A stretch of DNA of 64,000 nt, from NCBI GenBank assembly GCA_004296455.1, contig AP018280.1, positions 5,146,001-5,210,000 of the forward strand, given 5' to 3'. Position 1 is the stretch's first letter. The number at the start of each line of letters is the position of its first letter. The translations under genes were made by a program, and so were the position numbers. Positions 38,636-47,733 of this stretch are shown piece after piece. Under the pieces are notes generated by a model. The model worked only from the letters and a program-made list of their open reading frames with translations. It searched no databases and was not told the DNA's origin. This DNA comes from Calothrix sp. NIES-4101. GTDB lineage: Bacteria; Cyanobacteriota; Cyanobacteriia; Cyanobacteriales; Nostocaceae.

Positions 38636-40210
38636 TCAAATATCCATTAAGCCGTATCTTTTCTGCAAATCAAATAATGTCATTCTAGCTTCACCAGAGT
38701 TGTCAGCTAAATCGGCAAACTCAACAAACCTACGTAATTCTTTTTTTAATAAATTTCTCTCCAGTTCTAGTGTTTTTCTATCCAAATCTGGAGGTAAAAC
38801 AATCATATCAAATATTGTGGCTCTTTCTTTTCCAGGATGAGGACGTAAAACTCTTCCGCGACGTTGGATAAATTGGCGAGGATTACTGGAACTTGCAAGA
38901 ATTACAGCAGTTTGAATTGCGGGAATATCGACACCTTCATCAAGACAACGAATTGCGACTAAACCTTGTAATTCTCCACGTTCAACTTGTTGGCGCAAAA
39001 TTTCTCTTTCTGATAATGGTGTTTGGGCGGTGTAGGTACTAACTCGATAATTTAATTCATTACCTAAAATACGAGCAACTTCTTTTAATTGATGTAGGTT
39101 AGATTGGTTTTGGTGAGAGTATACACCTGATTCAATGGAACCATCGCTGCAATAAAATAAAGTATGATTCGTATCACGGCGGTTTTTCATCAGTTCGCGT
39201 AGGGCATGTAATTTATTTGCTGCTGTTCCGATTAATCTTGCTCTTTGCATGAGAAGATATGTAATATCTTCTGCCTTTTCCAAATTATCAAAATCAAGTT
39301 CTTCTCTTTCTCTATATAATAATGCTTTGCCAATTTTATGAGTTATTTTTGAGTACGCTATGGTTTCAGCTTCTGTCAATTCTACCAGGATTGGATAATA
39401 TAAATAATGAACTAAAGCACCTTGATTAATTGCATCTTTGAGGGTGAATTCTGGTTGTAATACTGCACCAAAGTAATCAAAAATTGATCGCGTGCCATTA
39501 TCATCAAAATAGCGTTCGGGTGTTGCTGATAATCCCAATCGTAAACCAACACCGCGAGGTAAACTTTCTTCAAGTTTGGGCGCACCTAAATTATGTGCTT
39601 CATCACCTATAATTAAAGTACGTTCTGGTAAATATTTCAGTTGCGATCGCAAACTTTCACTAGTTAGTGTAGAATTTGTTGTAATAATGGTGAGGAATTT
39701 CGGTGATACTCTCGAAAAGCTGAGATTTTGCGAGTTTGAATTAATATTATACAGTTGTGTTGATAGTTCATTTTGCCAATTGCGCGCATTCTCAAAAGCC
39801 AAAATTGGTTTGAGATTGAATTTTTCACATTCACGCTGCCATTGTGTAACTAAGTGACGGTAAGGACATACTATTAGTAATACTTGCAGATTAATTTGTT
39901 GATAGAGTTCGCACGCAATTGCTAGAGCAGTAATCGTTTTACCACTGCCTGTTGCCATTTTTAAAGTTCCTCTACCGTTGTTGGCAAACCAGTTGGTAAT
40001 GGCTTGACGTTGGTAATTACGCAATTGCAACAATTTTGGCATTTGCGGACAGCCAAATAATTGCAAATTGGTTTGATAGTTATTTTGAGATTCCCTAACA
40101 ATGGCAGTGATATTGTGAGGTTTATCCCCAAATATTGATAACTTGGTAGAAAGTCGAAATGTTACTGCTGTTTCTGGTATTTGCTTTAACCTGGTTTGCG
40201 TTTGATACAT
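38636..40210 (-). CDS. DEAH-box helicase, Dnd-system restriction enzyme type
   Basis: 524 residues of superfamily 2. Motif I is ATGSGKT (86-92), motif II GDEAHN (202-207), motif III GLSATP, and motif VI FIQRRGRVLRPHPGKERATIFD. The Q-like region LQLRNYQRQAI precedes motif I. This architecture matches the helicase annotated as DNA phosphorothioation system restriction enzyme. No separate nuclease motif is obvious, so cleavage may depend on the partner ATPase or the unassigned 60-residue N-terminus. It presumably attacks DNA lacking the sulfur mark. Confidence 0.85.
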   Translation of the reverse strand: MYQTQTRLKQIPETAVTFRLSTKLSIFGDKPHNITAIVRESQNNYQTNLQLFGCPQMPKLLQLRNYQRQAITNWFANNGRGTLKMATGSGKTITALAIACELYQQINLQVLLIVCPYRHLVTQWQRECEKFNLKPILAFENARNWQNELSTQLYNINSNSQNLSFSRVSPKFLTIITTNSTLTSESLRSQLKYLPERTLIIGDEAHNLGAPKLEESLPRGVGLRLGLSATPERYFDDNGTRSIFDYFGAVLQPEFTLKDAINQGALVHYLYYPILVELTEAETIAYSKITHKIGKALLYREREELDFDNLEKAEDITYLLMQRARLIGTAANKLHALRELMKNRRDTNHTLFYCSDGSIESGVYSHQNQSNLHQLKEVARILGNELNYRVSTYTAQTPLSEREILRQQVERGELQGLVAIRCLDEGVDIPAIQTAVILASSSNPRQFIQRRGRVLRPHPGKERATIFDMIVLPPDLDRKTLELERNLLKKELRRFVEFADLADNSGEARMTLFDLQKRYGLMDI

Positions 40211-40258
40211 AAAAAAGTAGGGAAAAGGGGGAAAGAAAAAGGGGAAGAGGGTGAAATA

Positions 40259-40363
40259 AATACTGCTCGGTTAAGTAAAAAAGATTTAGAATTAGAAAAT
40301 CAAAATCCTTGTATCATGAGCATTTTTCAGCTTTGTCCCTTTTCCCTTTAACCGAGAAGTATT
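40259..40363. mobile_element. 105-bp MITE-like element
   Basis: Terminal inverted repeats AATACTGCTCGGTTAA (left) and AATACTTCTCGGTTAA (reverse complement of the right end), 15 of 16 identical. It is non-coding, lies between lexA and the helicase, and no clean target duplication was identified. Confidence 0.65.
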
Positions 40364-40384
40364 GGTGATGAGCTTGATGTTAGC

Positions 40385-40990
40385 TTAGTTGTAACCACGC
40401 CACACAGCTACAAGTGAACCTTGTACTTGGACGCTGACTGCACTCACCTCAATCGGTGTATACTTGCGATTAGCTGGTTGGAGTGTAACGCGATCGCCAT
40501 TACGATAAAATCTCTTTAAGGTAGTTCCATACCCATCGACACGGGCTGCAACTATAGTTCCATTTTTCAACATTTCAGGTTCTGGAACTGGACGCAAAAA
40601 GACTAAGTCTCCATCAGCAATTAAATCCTCAATCATACTGTCACCCGCCACCCGCAAAGCATAGGTTTGCGCTGGTAAGGACATATTCATAAAGTCAACA
40701 TGCTCGACAGCATCAGTAAAAGGTTCGATTAAACCACCCGCAGCAATGGTTCCTAAAACTGGTACTCCTTGCTTTTTATTTTTTAATACGCGAATGGTTC
40801 GAGCTTTTCCCTCGTTCCATTCAATATACCCTTTCGTGCGTAAATGCTCTAGACGGCTTTGAATTGGCGCAGGTGACTTCAAGTTCATTGCGTACATCAT
40901 TTGCCTGATTGAAGGCGAATGTTGGTGGATACGGATGTATTCAGCCAACCATTCATACAATTCTTGTTGAGCTTCAGTAAGTCGTTCCAT
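40385..40990 (-). CDS. lexA: LexA family repressor
   Basis: 201 residues. The N-terminal winged helix (1-70) includes HSPSIRQMMYAMNLKSPAPIQSRLEHLRTKGYI. The self-cleavage site is Ala84-Gly85 in GTIAAGGLIEP. The catalytic pair is Ser118 (GDSMIEDLI) and Lys159 (GTTLKRFY), both intact, so it should be RecA-cleavable. The recognition sequence was defined for Anabaena LexA. A matching box lies 35 bp upstream of the start, indicating autoregulation. Confidence 0.96.
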   Translation of the reverse strand: MERLTEAQQELYEWLAEYIRIHQHSPSIRQMMYAMNLKSPAPIQSRLEHLRTKGYIEWNEGKARTIRVLKNKKQGVPVLGTIAAGGLIEPFTDAVEHVDFMNMSLPAQTYALRVAGDSMIEDLIADGDLVFLRPVPEPEMLKNGTIVAARVDGYGTTLKRFYRNGDRVTLQPANRKYTPIEVSAVSVQVQGSLVAVWRGYN

Positions 40991-41024
40991 AAAATTTATT
41001 GGAGAAGAAAATACCCATGTTCTC

Positions 41025-41038
41025 AGAACATTAGTACT
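41025..41038 (-). promoter_or_regulatory. LexA box upstream of lexA
   Basis: On the minus strand AGTACTAATGTTCT fits the Anabaena/Gram-positive-type LexA consensus RGTACNNNDGTWCB at every defined position. It lies 35 bp upstream of the lexA start codon, suited to promoter occlusion. Confidence 0.75.
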
Positions 41039-41334
41039 ATAAAAATAACTTAAGCACGATACTTTTTCAAATTTATTTTGGAATTTTCCAGATTCAATTT
41101 TCCAGATTTAATTTGAGGCGTAGTTCAGATTTGGATTTGGCAGCGAGAAACTCTGCGTTAGTTTGTAACAGGGGGTGGGGATAAATGTATTTAAGCTTTC
41201 AATTTGATTTACTCAGTTTGGGCTTAGTTTTTGGCGAATTTGTGCGGCTGAACAACAAAGATAATAAAAAAGAGTTCAATTTCCCTTTTAACTATCAGGA
41301 GTTTCCCTCATCCCCATTTCCCACTCCCCAATTT

Positions 41335-42255
41335 TTATTCTGCTCCTAAAATACTCGCCAGTAACGCTTTTTGAGCGTGCATTCGATTTTCGGCTTGTTC
41401 CCAAATTCGGGATTGAGCACCTTCCATAACCGCATCGGTAATCTCTTCATCTCGATGGGCTGGTAAACAGTGTAAAACAATTGCATTTGCGTCAGCAATG
41501 CTCAACAAATTTTCATTGATTTGATAAGGTTGAAAAATTGGCATTCTGTCATCTGCCTCTTCTTCCTGTCCCATACTTGCCCAGACATCAGTATAAAGTA
41601 CATTGACGTTCTTGACTGCGGCTTCTGGATCATTAGTAATAATCACCTGAGTTTTATTATTAGCGATCGCCCGTGCTTGTTCAACAACTTTCGGATTTGG
41701 TTCATATCCCGCAGGCGTGGCAATACGCACATTCATTCCTACCAAAGCACAACCTAACATTAGCGAATTGGCGACATTATTCCCATCACCAACGTAAGTC
41801 AAAGTTAAACCCGCTAAATCGCCAAAACTTTCCTGAATTGTCATTAAATCGGCTAAAACTTGACAAGGATGCTCTAAATCAGTCAGCGCATTAATCACAG
41901 GGATTTTGGCATAACTCGCAAAAGTTTCCAACTCCTGCTGTGCAAAAGTACGAATTGCTAAAACATCCAAATATCGATCGAGTACTCTCGCTGTATCTTG
42001 TACAGGTTCTCCACGACTTACCTGAGTCACATTTGGGTTTAAATCAATTACTTGCCCACCTAATTGATACATCGCGACGGTAAAACTAACCCGCGTGCGA
42101 GTCGAAGCCTTCGAGAATAAAAGTCCCAATACTTTGTGACACTGCAACTTTACCTTTTGTGATTTGAGTTGGGTTGCCAATGTCAGAAGTTCTTGCACTT
42201 CCTGATTTGTAAAATCCGCCAAACTTAATAAATCTCGTCCAATCAACGCTGCCAT
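41335..42255 (-). CDS. argF: Ornithine carbamoyltransferase
   Basis: 306 residues from the Met at 42255 (AALIGRDLLSLADF), which matches the usual family N-terminus; a Met at 42291 would add 12 residues. The carbamoyl-phosphate motif STRTR is present in FSKASTRTRVSF. HPCQ (LEHPCQVLADL) and the catalytic HCLP (IVLHCLPAHRDEE) are also present. It makes citrulline from ornithine and carbamoyl phosphate in arginine synthesis. It is a single gene, as is common in cyanobacteria. Confidence 0.97.
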   Translation of the reverse strand: MAALIGRDLLSLADFTNQEVQELLTLATQLKSQKVKLQCHKVLGLLFSKASTRTRVSFTVAMYQLGGQVIDLNPNVTQVSRGEPVQDTARVLDRYLDVLAIRTFAQQELETFASYAKIPVINALTDLEHPCQVLADLMTIQESFGDLAGLTLTYVGDGNNVANSLMLGCALVGMNVRIATPAGYEPNPKVVEQARAIANNKTQVIITNDPEAAVKNVNVLYTDVWASMGQEEEADDRMPIFQPYQINENLLSIADANAIVLHCLPAHRDEEITDAVMEGAQSRIWEQAENRMHAQKALLASILGAE

Positions 42256-42621
42256 GCTTTTAACACTGAAAAATTGTACTTTTACTCTCATACCCAGTCC
42301 CTTGAAGAAATCACACCTTCAAGTTCGACTGGGTATTACTTTGGTCTAACCAAGATTTTATGATGCTGTCAACGACTAGTTGAAATTCTTTGATATTTTA
42401 AATAAATTTAGCTCTATCAAGAATAACCATATTTCCAGACCTCAAGGAATCACTCTCCAGACAGAGAATTTATGATTGGGTATTGGCAAAACCTCAAATA
42501 ATAGCTATTGCTAGCTATTACCCAAATATTTTTGAGATATGGTATTTACATTTAGCAGAACGATGATATAATCATTAATCGTGAGCAAAATTAAGACTCA
42601 CAGCATCACATAACTGCTCTC
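42256..42621. other. Spacer between argF and tRNA-Thr
   Basis: No gene seen. It should contain the argF promoter (minus) and the tRNA promoter (plus). Confidence 0.4.
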
Positions 42622-42693
42622 GCCGGCATAGCACAGTGGTAGTGCATCCGACTTGTAATCGGAAGGTCGTTGGTTCAAATCCTACTGCCGGCT
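42622..42693 (+). tRNA. tRNA-Thr (anticodon TGT)
   Basis: A 72-nt cloverleaf. The acceptor stem GCCGGCA (42622-42628) pairs with TGCCGGC (42686-42692), followed by discriminator T. The anticodon stem TCCGA/TCGGA encloses loop CTTGTAA with anticodon TGT at 42654-42656. The T-loop GGTTCAAATCC is standard. CCA is not encoded. Confidence 0.95.
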
Positions 42694-42823
42694 TTTATTG
42701 AATCCAATAATAGTCATGAGGTAATAACTGCACGTCTTCAAGCGCCTTTATTGCTGCCCACAGGCAATTGTGGAAGAGCAAAAACGCTAACTACAGCATC
42801 CCAATTAGCTAAAATTGACGCTA

Positions 42824-43171
42824 CTAACTTTTATTCAATAATAATTCTAATTCCGATTGTAAGGAATTTATATCTGCTACCCTAGCAACAATTAAATTAT
42901 CTTTACCAGCATCTCTGAGACGAGACTGCCAGTAGCGAACACTATCAGAATTTTTGATCCAAAAATCAATTACTGTTGCCACTACTTCATCCATGTTCCA
43001 AGCGCTTTTTGGTGGCACTGATTCAACTGTCGAGATGAATGCATCAAGTGTACACAAATGTGTGCCTAAGTATTCTACGCCGAAATTTTCCTGAGTTTTG
43101 TCGCTTTGTATCTGGCGATTAAAAAAAGATAAAACTGGAGATATGCCTACAATATCAAATGTGTATTTCAT
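42824..43171 (-). CDS. Hypothetical protein, 115 residues
   Basis: It begins MKYTFDIVGISPVLSFFNRQ and has FGVEYLGTHLCTLDAFISTVE and a Trp-rich SVRYWQSRLRDAG segment; it is probably cytoplasmic and mixed alpha/beta. No family with known function was recognised. Confidence 0.65.
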   Translation of the reverse strand: MKYTFDIVGISPVLSFFNRQIQSDKTQENFGVEYLGTHLCTLDAFISTVESVPPKSAWNMDEVVATVIDFWIKNSDSVRYWQSRLRDAGKDNLIVARVADINSLQSELELLLNKS

Positions 43172-43328
43172 CTCAGTGCTCCTATTAGTTAATCAGGTTA
43201 GATATGAGATTTTTTTCAAACATTTTTCTTGATTTTATCAAATCTGCTTACCTGATAAATAGTAATCAAATTCATAGATGATCATAACAAACACACAAAA
43301 TAATAACTGCTGAACAGCCACTTAAAAA

Positions 43329-43355
43329 TTAGCAGTTAATCGCCACGAGTGCTAA
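43329..43355. promoter_or_regulatory. CIRCE-like element 1
   Basis: TTAGCAGTT-N9-GAGTGCTAA. The HrcA operator CIRCE is TTAGCACTC-N9-GAGTGCTAA: the right arm is perfect, the left arm matches 6 of 9, and the 9-9-9 spacing is exact. It lies about 150 bp upstream of the transporter start. Confidence 0.55.
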
Positions 43356-43371
43356 GTTTACGGATATTAAA

Positions 43372-43398
43372 TTAGCAGTTAATCGCTGCGAGTGCTAA
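43372..43398. promoter_or_regulatory. CIRCE-like element 2
   Basis: A second TTAGCAGTT-N9-GAGTGCTAA, 43 bp from the first (start to start). The two copies differ by two bases in the spacer. Tandem copies upstream of a non-chaperone gene are unusual. Confidence 0.55.
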
Positions 43399-43505
43399 TA
43401 TTTAATTGCGTTGTTATCTGATATTTCTTAGATTATTAAATATTTCCAAAAAGTGCAAATACATGTATATTACTTTTAATAATTAATTTATATTTTTGTA
43501 ATTAA

Positions 43506-44453
43506 GTGACAAACTTTGAAGGTGAAATTGCGGCTCTAGTGGCTGCAATTTTATGGTCCATATCGTCAGTGGTTTACGGACGTGTAGGGGCGCATATCCC
43601 GCCATTACACCTGAATTTGATTAAGGGAATAGTTGCGATCGCTTTTCTGGTAGTGACAATTGTGATTACAGGAGACTTCTCCCCTCTACTACCTCCAATT
43701 CCCTTATGTTTGCTGTTGTTAAGTGGATTAATTGGAGTTGGATTAGGAGATACAGCATTTTTGGCAGCTATTAATAGTATGGGGGCGCGACGGGTACTAT
43801 TACTGGAAACCCTTGCACCACCAATTACTGCTGTATTGGCTTGGATATTTTTGCGAGAAGGACTAAATATCAATGCTTGGTGCGGTATTTTGTTGACGAT
43901 TCTGGGGGTTGCTTGGGTAATTAGCGAACGTACTCTGGAGATTGATGGGGATAGGGGAGAAAAGAAAAAACAAAAAAAGTTCCCACATCTGCATTTACCC
44001 CCCCAATGGCAGGGAATTGCTTTTGGTTTAATTGCTGCGATTGCAAATGCTGCGGGTGCTGTGTTGTCACGGGCAGCGCTAGCGGATACCAATATTAATA
44101 TCAACCCATTATGGGCAGCTTTGCTGAGGTTAGGTGCTGCTATATTCGTATTAATACCTGGGATTGTGTGGCGACAGCAATCGAGAACAAGTCCTATTTT
44201 TCCTTATTGGCAATCAAAAAAAGTTATTTTCGCAACCTGCTTTGCGGCTTTCTGCGGAACTTATTTAGGTATTTGGTTACAACAAATAGCAATTAAATTT
44301 ACTGCCGTGGGAGTTGCTTCGACTTTATTACAAACGAGTCCAGTATTTGTCTTACCATTATCGATGTTGATGGGAGATAAGGTAAGCTTAAGAGCGATCG
44401 CAGGAGTTTTAGTTGCGATCGCGGGGATTGCATTACTGTTTTATCTTAAATAG
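43506..44453 (+). CDS. EamA/DMT-family transporter
   Basis: 315 residues from the GTG at 43506. There are ten hydrophobic segments in two EamA halves (about 5-140 and 160-310), separated by a charged loop (RTLEIDGDRGEKKKQKK). Halves start EIAALVAAILWSISSVVYG and GIAFGLIAAIANAAGAVLSR. It is an inner-membrane drug/metabolite exporter of unknown substrate. Two CIRCE-like elements lie upstream, suggesting possible heat-shock control. Confidence 0.9.
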   Translation: MTNFEGEIAALVAAILWSISSVVYGRVGAHIPPLHLNLIKGIVAIAFLVVTIVITGDFSPLLPPIPLCLLLLSGLIGVGLGDTAFLAAINSMGARRVLLLETLAPPITAVLAWIFLREGLNINAWCGILLTILGVAWVISERTLEIDGDRGEKKKQKKFPHLHLPPQWQGIAFGLIAAIANAAGAVLSRAALADTNININPLWAALLRLGAAIFVLIPGIVWRQQSRTSPIFPYWQSKKVIFATCFAAFCGTYLGIWLQQIAIKFTAVGVASTLLQTSPVFVLPLSMLMGDKVSLRAIAGVLVAIAGIALLFYLK

Positions 44454-44621
44454 TCCGTAAGTGTCAGCTGCTAGCCTGAGAATTTATTTGAACTTGATTA
44501 TTTTCATCGTTCGTCAGCCTGAAAGCACACCTAAATCATCAATATAATCAATCAAGACAAAGATAAAAGCAAAAATTAAACAAGATTGGACACAGAATTC
44601 CAGCAGCAAATTCTATTCAGG

Positions 44622-45521
44622 CTATGTATAAAAGGCATGTTCTTGCCATAACAAGCTTTGACGTTGGGATTCAGAAACTCGACTAGAAAGCAAAAGTAAA
44701 TTTTCTTTTGTCATTGAATACTGATTTAAAAACGAGTATTTTGGCAAGCGCGATGTGTAATCAAAAAATAATGCAAATCTATCTGATGCGATAGGTACTT
44801 TACCCCGGTGGAAGACGCTACCAGTCGCTGCAATTATGACTGTTCCGGCTTTACCTGTACAAGACTGGTAATGGGAATCTGATAAAACCTGTTGCATCTT
44901 TTGACTTTTGACATAGCCATTCCTATATTTCAGCTTTTTCGCGACTTGATGGCTTAAAGACAAAGGAATATACTCAAATGGACCATTATCTTCATTCACA
45001 TCTTGTAAATAAATAATCACTTTTAGCACTTTCAAATCTTCAATGTCGATATGCCATAACCTAGACCTTCTCTCAATTTGATTGGCAAGATCACGACGAA
45101 AATAAGCTCCTTGAAAAGCAACAGGCAAGCCAAAGTAATTTTCAGAAATGTTGAGTATGCGTTGTTCTAACCCCCATAGGGGAATCTCAGAGTTCTCCAT
45201 CATTTGCTGAGAACTAGCATGAACCACATATTCATTTTTTTTACCAGGAATATTTCTTGGTATCTGTGGGATCAAGTTCTGTGAAGCCTGGAACATTCTC
45301 GTTGATGAGGGAATCGACAAGTTGTCTAATGAAGTTATTGCTACCCCTTCACGTCGCACTGTCTCTACTAAATTTAAATCTTCGCGAGAAAGCTTCGGTA
45401 AATGTTCAACATATTCCTTGGCAGCTTTGTCATAATCTAACTCCGCCTGTTTTTTTAGAGGCGGTATCCTATAGATACGTTTTAGTATCTTTTGATTGAT
45501 TTGTTTAACCAGATTTACCAT
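44622..45521 (-). CDS. PhyH-like Fe(II)/2-oxoglutarate dioxygenase
   Basis: 299 residues. The facial triad is visible: His157 and Asp159 (WHIDIEDLKVLKVIIYL) and His238 (VFHRGKVP), with Arg248 (SDRFALFF) as the likely 2-oxoglutarate salt-bridge residue. The QDVNEDNGPFEYIP segment is typical of phytanoyl-CoA dioxygenase-like enzymes. The substrate is unknown; it may hydroxylate a secondary metabolite or lipid. The nearby genes do not say which. Confidence 0.85.
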   Translation of the reverse strand: MVNLVKQINQKILKRIYRIPPLKKQAELDYDKAAKEYVEHLPKLSREDLNLVETVRREGVAITSLDNLSIPSSTRMFQASQNLIPQIPRNIPGKKNEYVVHASSQQMMENSEIPLWGLEQRILNISENYFGLPVAFQGAYFRRDLANQIERRSRLWHIDIEDLKVLKVIIYLQDVNEDNGPFEYIPLSLSHQVAKKLKYRNGYVKSQKMQQVLSDSHYQSCTGKAGTVIIAATGSVFHRGKVPIASDRFALFFDYTSRLPKYSFLNQYSMTKENLLLLSSRVSESQRQSLLWQEHAFYT

Positions 45522-46234
45522 TTTTTTGAGATAAAATCCTTACTTAAATTTATTTATTAATTGTAAGTACTTTTATCGATTACAGTCGAATTCTTAAGCT
45601 TGTATCTACGTAGAAATTCTTACAATCTTTATAAAAGCTATACGTTTGCTTGGTGAATTTTACACAATTAAGACAATTCAGGTAGGATTACGACAGCCAC
45701 CTTGGTAGTAGGAAAAATTATTTCTTATTTCGATAATCTGGAATAAACGGCAAATATCAAGCTGAATAATTTAAGATTTGATTACCAATTATTTCTCTAA
45801 AAAACTTCTGGATGGGAACTTAAATACAAGAATTAAATGTAATCAACAATACAAAATTTAGATATGTGATGCGAAGAGTTGCAGAGCAGAGCAAATGAGT
45901 ATGTTCATTATTTTGCTGCGCTCAAAAATCAAGACTTAAGTATTGTTAAACGCAAACGCCAGAAAGTAACTATTAAACCGATTGTCACTTCCTTTTCCCG
46001 AAAAGCAGGTAGGAAATACTTAATTTTCCTTTCCAGTATGGCGAGCTTAACTTGTTACCAATGTCTTGATACTGAATTATTCAAATTATAAGCGCAGCAA
46101 AAACCTGACTCCGACCTGCGGTAGAGAAAAGGTAATCTTTGCAAAAAGTTACATCAAGAAATGCAAATAATCTGGTAATAATACTATTGTTAGTATTTCT
46201 CATTAATAAAAGAAAAAACTAACAAGCTGAAGAA
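45522..46234. other. Long spacer
   Basis: 713 bp with no well-supported gene. A 70-codon plus-strand frame (45879-46091) is basic and Ser/Lys-rich and lacks a ribosome binding site. No RNA gene was recognised. Confidence 0.4.
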
Positions 46235-46861
46235 CTAGCAAACCATAGGTACCTCTGTAGGTTGTCTATGGGGAGTGACTTTTGGGAAATGTTTATCTAA
46301 TAAAGCGGGTACGTCTTGCGCCTGAATCCGACTGTAGCGGGTTTTATCTGGCATGACTAAATTTGGTGCACCTTTGCAGTTTTTCATGCAGCCAGTCGGT
46401 TTGATACTAACGTGATCTAAATTACGATCGCCTAATTCAGTTTCTAAAGCTTGACACAGTGCTTTGCCTCCCCGTTTCATACAGTCTGACTTTTGACACA
46501 TCAAAATCACTGCTTTCTTTTCAGGTTTTGGATGGCTGGGCTCTATCAAAGTTATGGGTTGTATAACTGGAGTTGGATTCATTTCCTGATCGCCAGTAGC
46601 AGCCATAATGCGATCGGCTTTGAGTTTCACCTTACCTGTTTGAGTACAGTACTTTTTAGTACCTAGAATTTGCAAAAAAGTACCAGGAGGTAATCTTAAG
46701 TCAAAGGCAAACCTCAGATGCTTTGCCAATTTAACGTAACATTCACCTTCTGAAGTCATGATCATCAGACCCTTGAGCTTATAGCCATCTTTAATCACAA
46801 AATCAAGAAAACGACCCTCAAAGCAGAATTGAGTGATTTCTGTATTCTGGTATTTATTCAT
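46235..46861 (-). CDS. Thioredoxin-like (2Fe-2S) ferredoxin protein
   Basis: 208 residues. The C-terminal domain (about 115-195) has ligand-type cysteines in MCQKSDC and in the PTGCMKNCKGAPN loop (Cys158-x3-Cys162), the thioredoxin-like 2Fe-2S ferredoxin pattern. The N-terminal 95 residues are basic and beta-rich (FEGRFLDFVIKDGYKLKGLMI) with a further Cys72. It is a possible redox carrier or sensor, and such proteins occur in heterocyst-forming cyanobacteria. It probably shares a transcript direction with the small gene at 46937. Confidence 0.85.
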   Translation of the reverse strand: MNKYQNTEITQFCFEGRFLDFVIKDGYKLKGLMIMTSEGECYVKLAKHLRFAFDLRLPPGTFLQILGTKKYCTQTGKVKLKADRIMAATGDQEMNPTPVIQPITLIEPSHPKPEKKAVILMCQKSDCMKRGGKALCQALETELGDRNLDHVSIKPTGCMKNCKGAPNLVMPDKTRYSRIQAQDVPALLDKHFPKVTPHRQPTEVPMVC

Positions 46862-46936
46862 TGGCTTGACCTCCTGTTGGCAAATAGTAGAACTAAGAAA
46901 TGAACTGAAGAAATGAACTACAAAACTAAAAAGTAA

Positions 46937-47173
46937 CTACGTGCCCTGATGCCAGCATCGCTCCAAAGCCCAAATCAATTGCTGACGCGAAGAAGTCACT
47001 TGACGTATCACACTCCAAACTTGAATAGCTGCGATCGCACTTTCAACTTCCACAATCAAAGGCTGATTTGCCTCACACCAACAGTTGATATCTAATTCCT
47101 GCAAGCGATGAAATACTTGCCAGCGATCACACGAATCAACTGCGATCCTTTGTTTTATGACTGTTTGTCTCAA
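46937..47173 (-). CDS. Asr1405/Asl0597-family small protein
   Basis: 78 residues. The DRWQVFHRLQELDINCWCEANQPLIVEVESAIAAIQVWSVIRQ core and LERCWHQG tail match the small cyanobacterial Asr1405/Asl0597 family. Its function is unknown. It lies 75 bp upstream of the ferredoxin-like gene on the same strand, so the two are probably co-transcribed. Confidence 0.75.
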   Translation of the reverse strand: MRQTVIKQRIAVDSCDRWQVFHRLQELDINCWCEANQPLIVEVESAIAAIQVWSVIRQVTSSRQQLIWALERCWHQGT

Positions 47174-47629
47174 AACTAATCCTCACAAAATGCAATAAGC
47201 TGGCAGCAAAACTGTCGAAATTTAATTTCGACAATTGATAAATAATAAAATTAGCCCTTGCACTAAGCATAGCTCAAGTGCAAACTTTTCTCATTTAGTT
47301 TGAAAAAAAATATTTAATCGGGGGATTGCATAATTTCGGGATGTTTTTGGATTTAGCATCAAAAATAACTTCTTCATCTCCGTGTTATTCCATTTCCAAA
47401 ACTCCTGTAAACGAATCGTCTCTTTTGTCAACCCCATTTGCAAAATGTATCAGAAATTATATTTATACGGGGATTCAGGAACAGCAATGTATATCTAGCT
47501 GGAAGAAATGGTAGGTAATGTATTAGCCTGCAAGTAGTAGGAGAGAAGCTAGCTTGGTATAAGTTACTAACTGTAACACTGGTAGTCCAAGATTTTGTGC
47601 GATCGCGTTAAAGTAGGAAACTGTATGTA
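47174..47629. other. Spacer
   Basis: No convincing gene. It contains a HIP1 site near 47601 and a Ser-rich 62-codon frame (47326-47514) judged to be chance. Confidence 0.4.
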
Positions 47630-47722
47630 TTGATATTATTCCTGATTATTCTTGAAATCATTGCTGCGATTACATTATTCTTGCTGCGCCAAGAATCCGA
47701 ACTTAGCGAAATTAGTAATTAA
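47630..47722 (+). CDS. Possible 30-residue single-span membrane peptide
   Basis: A TTG-started frame encoding LFLIILEIIAAITLFLL followed by RQESELSEISN, a membrane segment with a charged tail. TAGGA lies about 11 nt upstream. It ends 11 bp before the next gene. This resembles small cyanobacterial membrane peptides only in form. Confidence 0.3.
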   Translation: MILFLIILEIIAAITLFLLRQESELSEISN

Positions 47723-47733
47723 TTTCATATCCT

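Noticed and set aside
45879-46091. 70-codon basic frame
   Set aside because: No start context and composition like spacer DNA.
47326-47514. 62-codon frame
   Set aside because: Ser-rich and no start context; chance frame in spacer.
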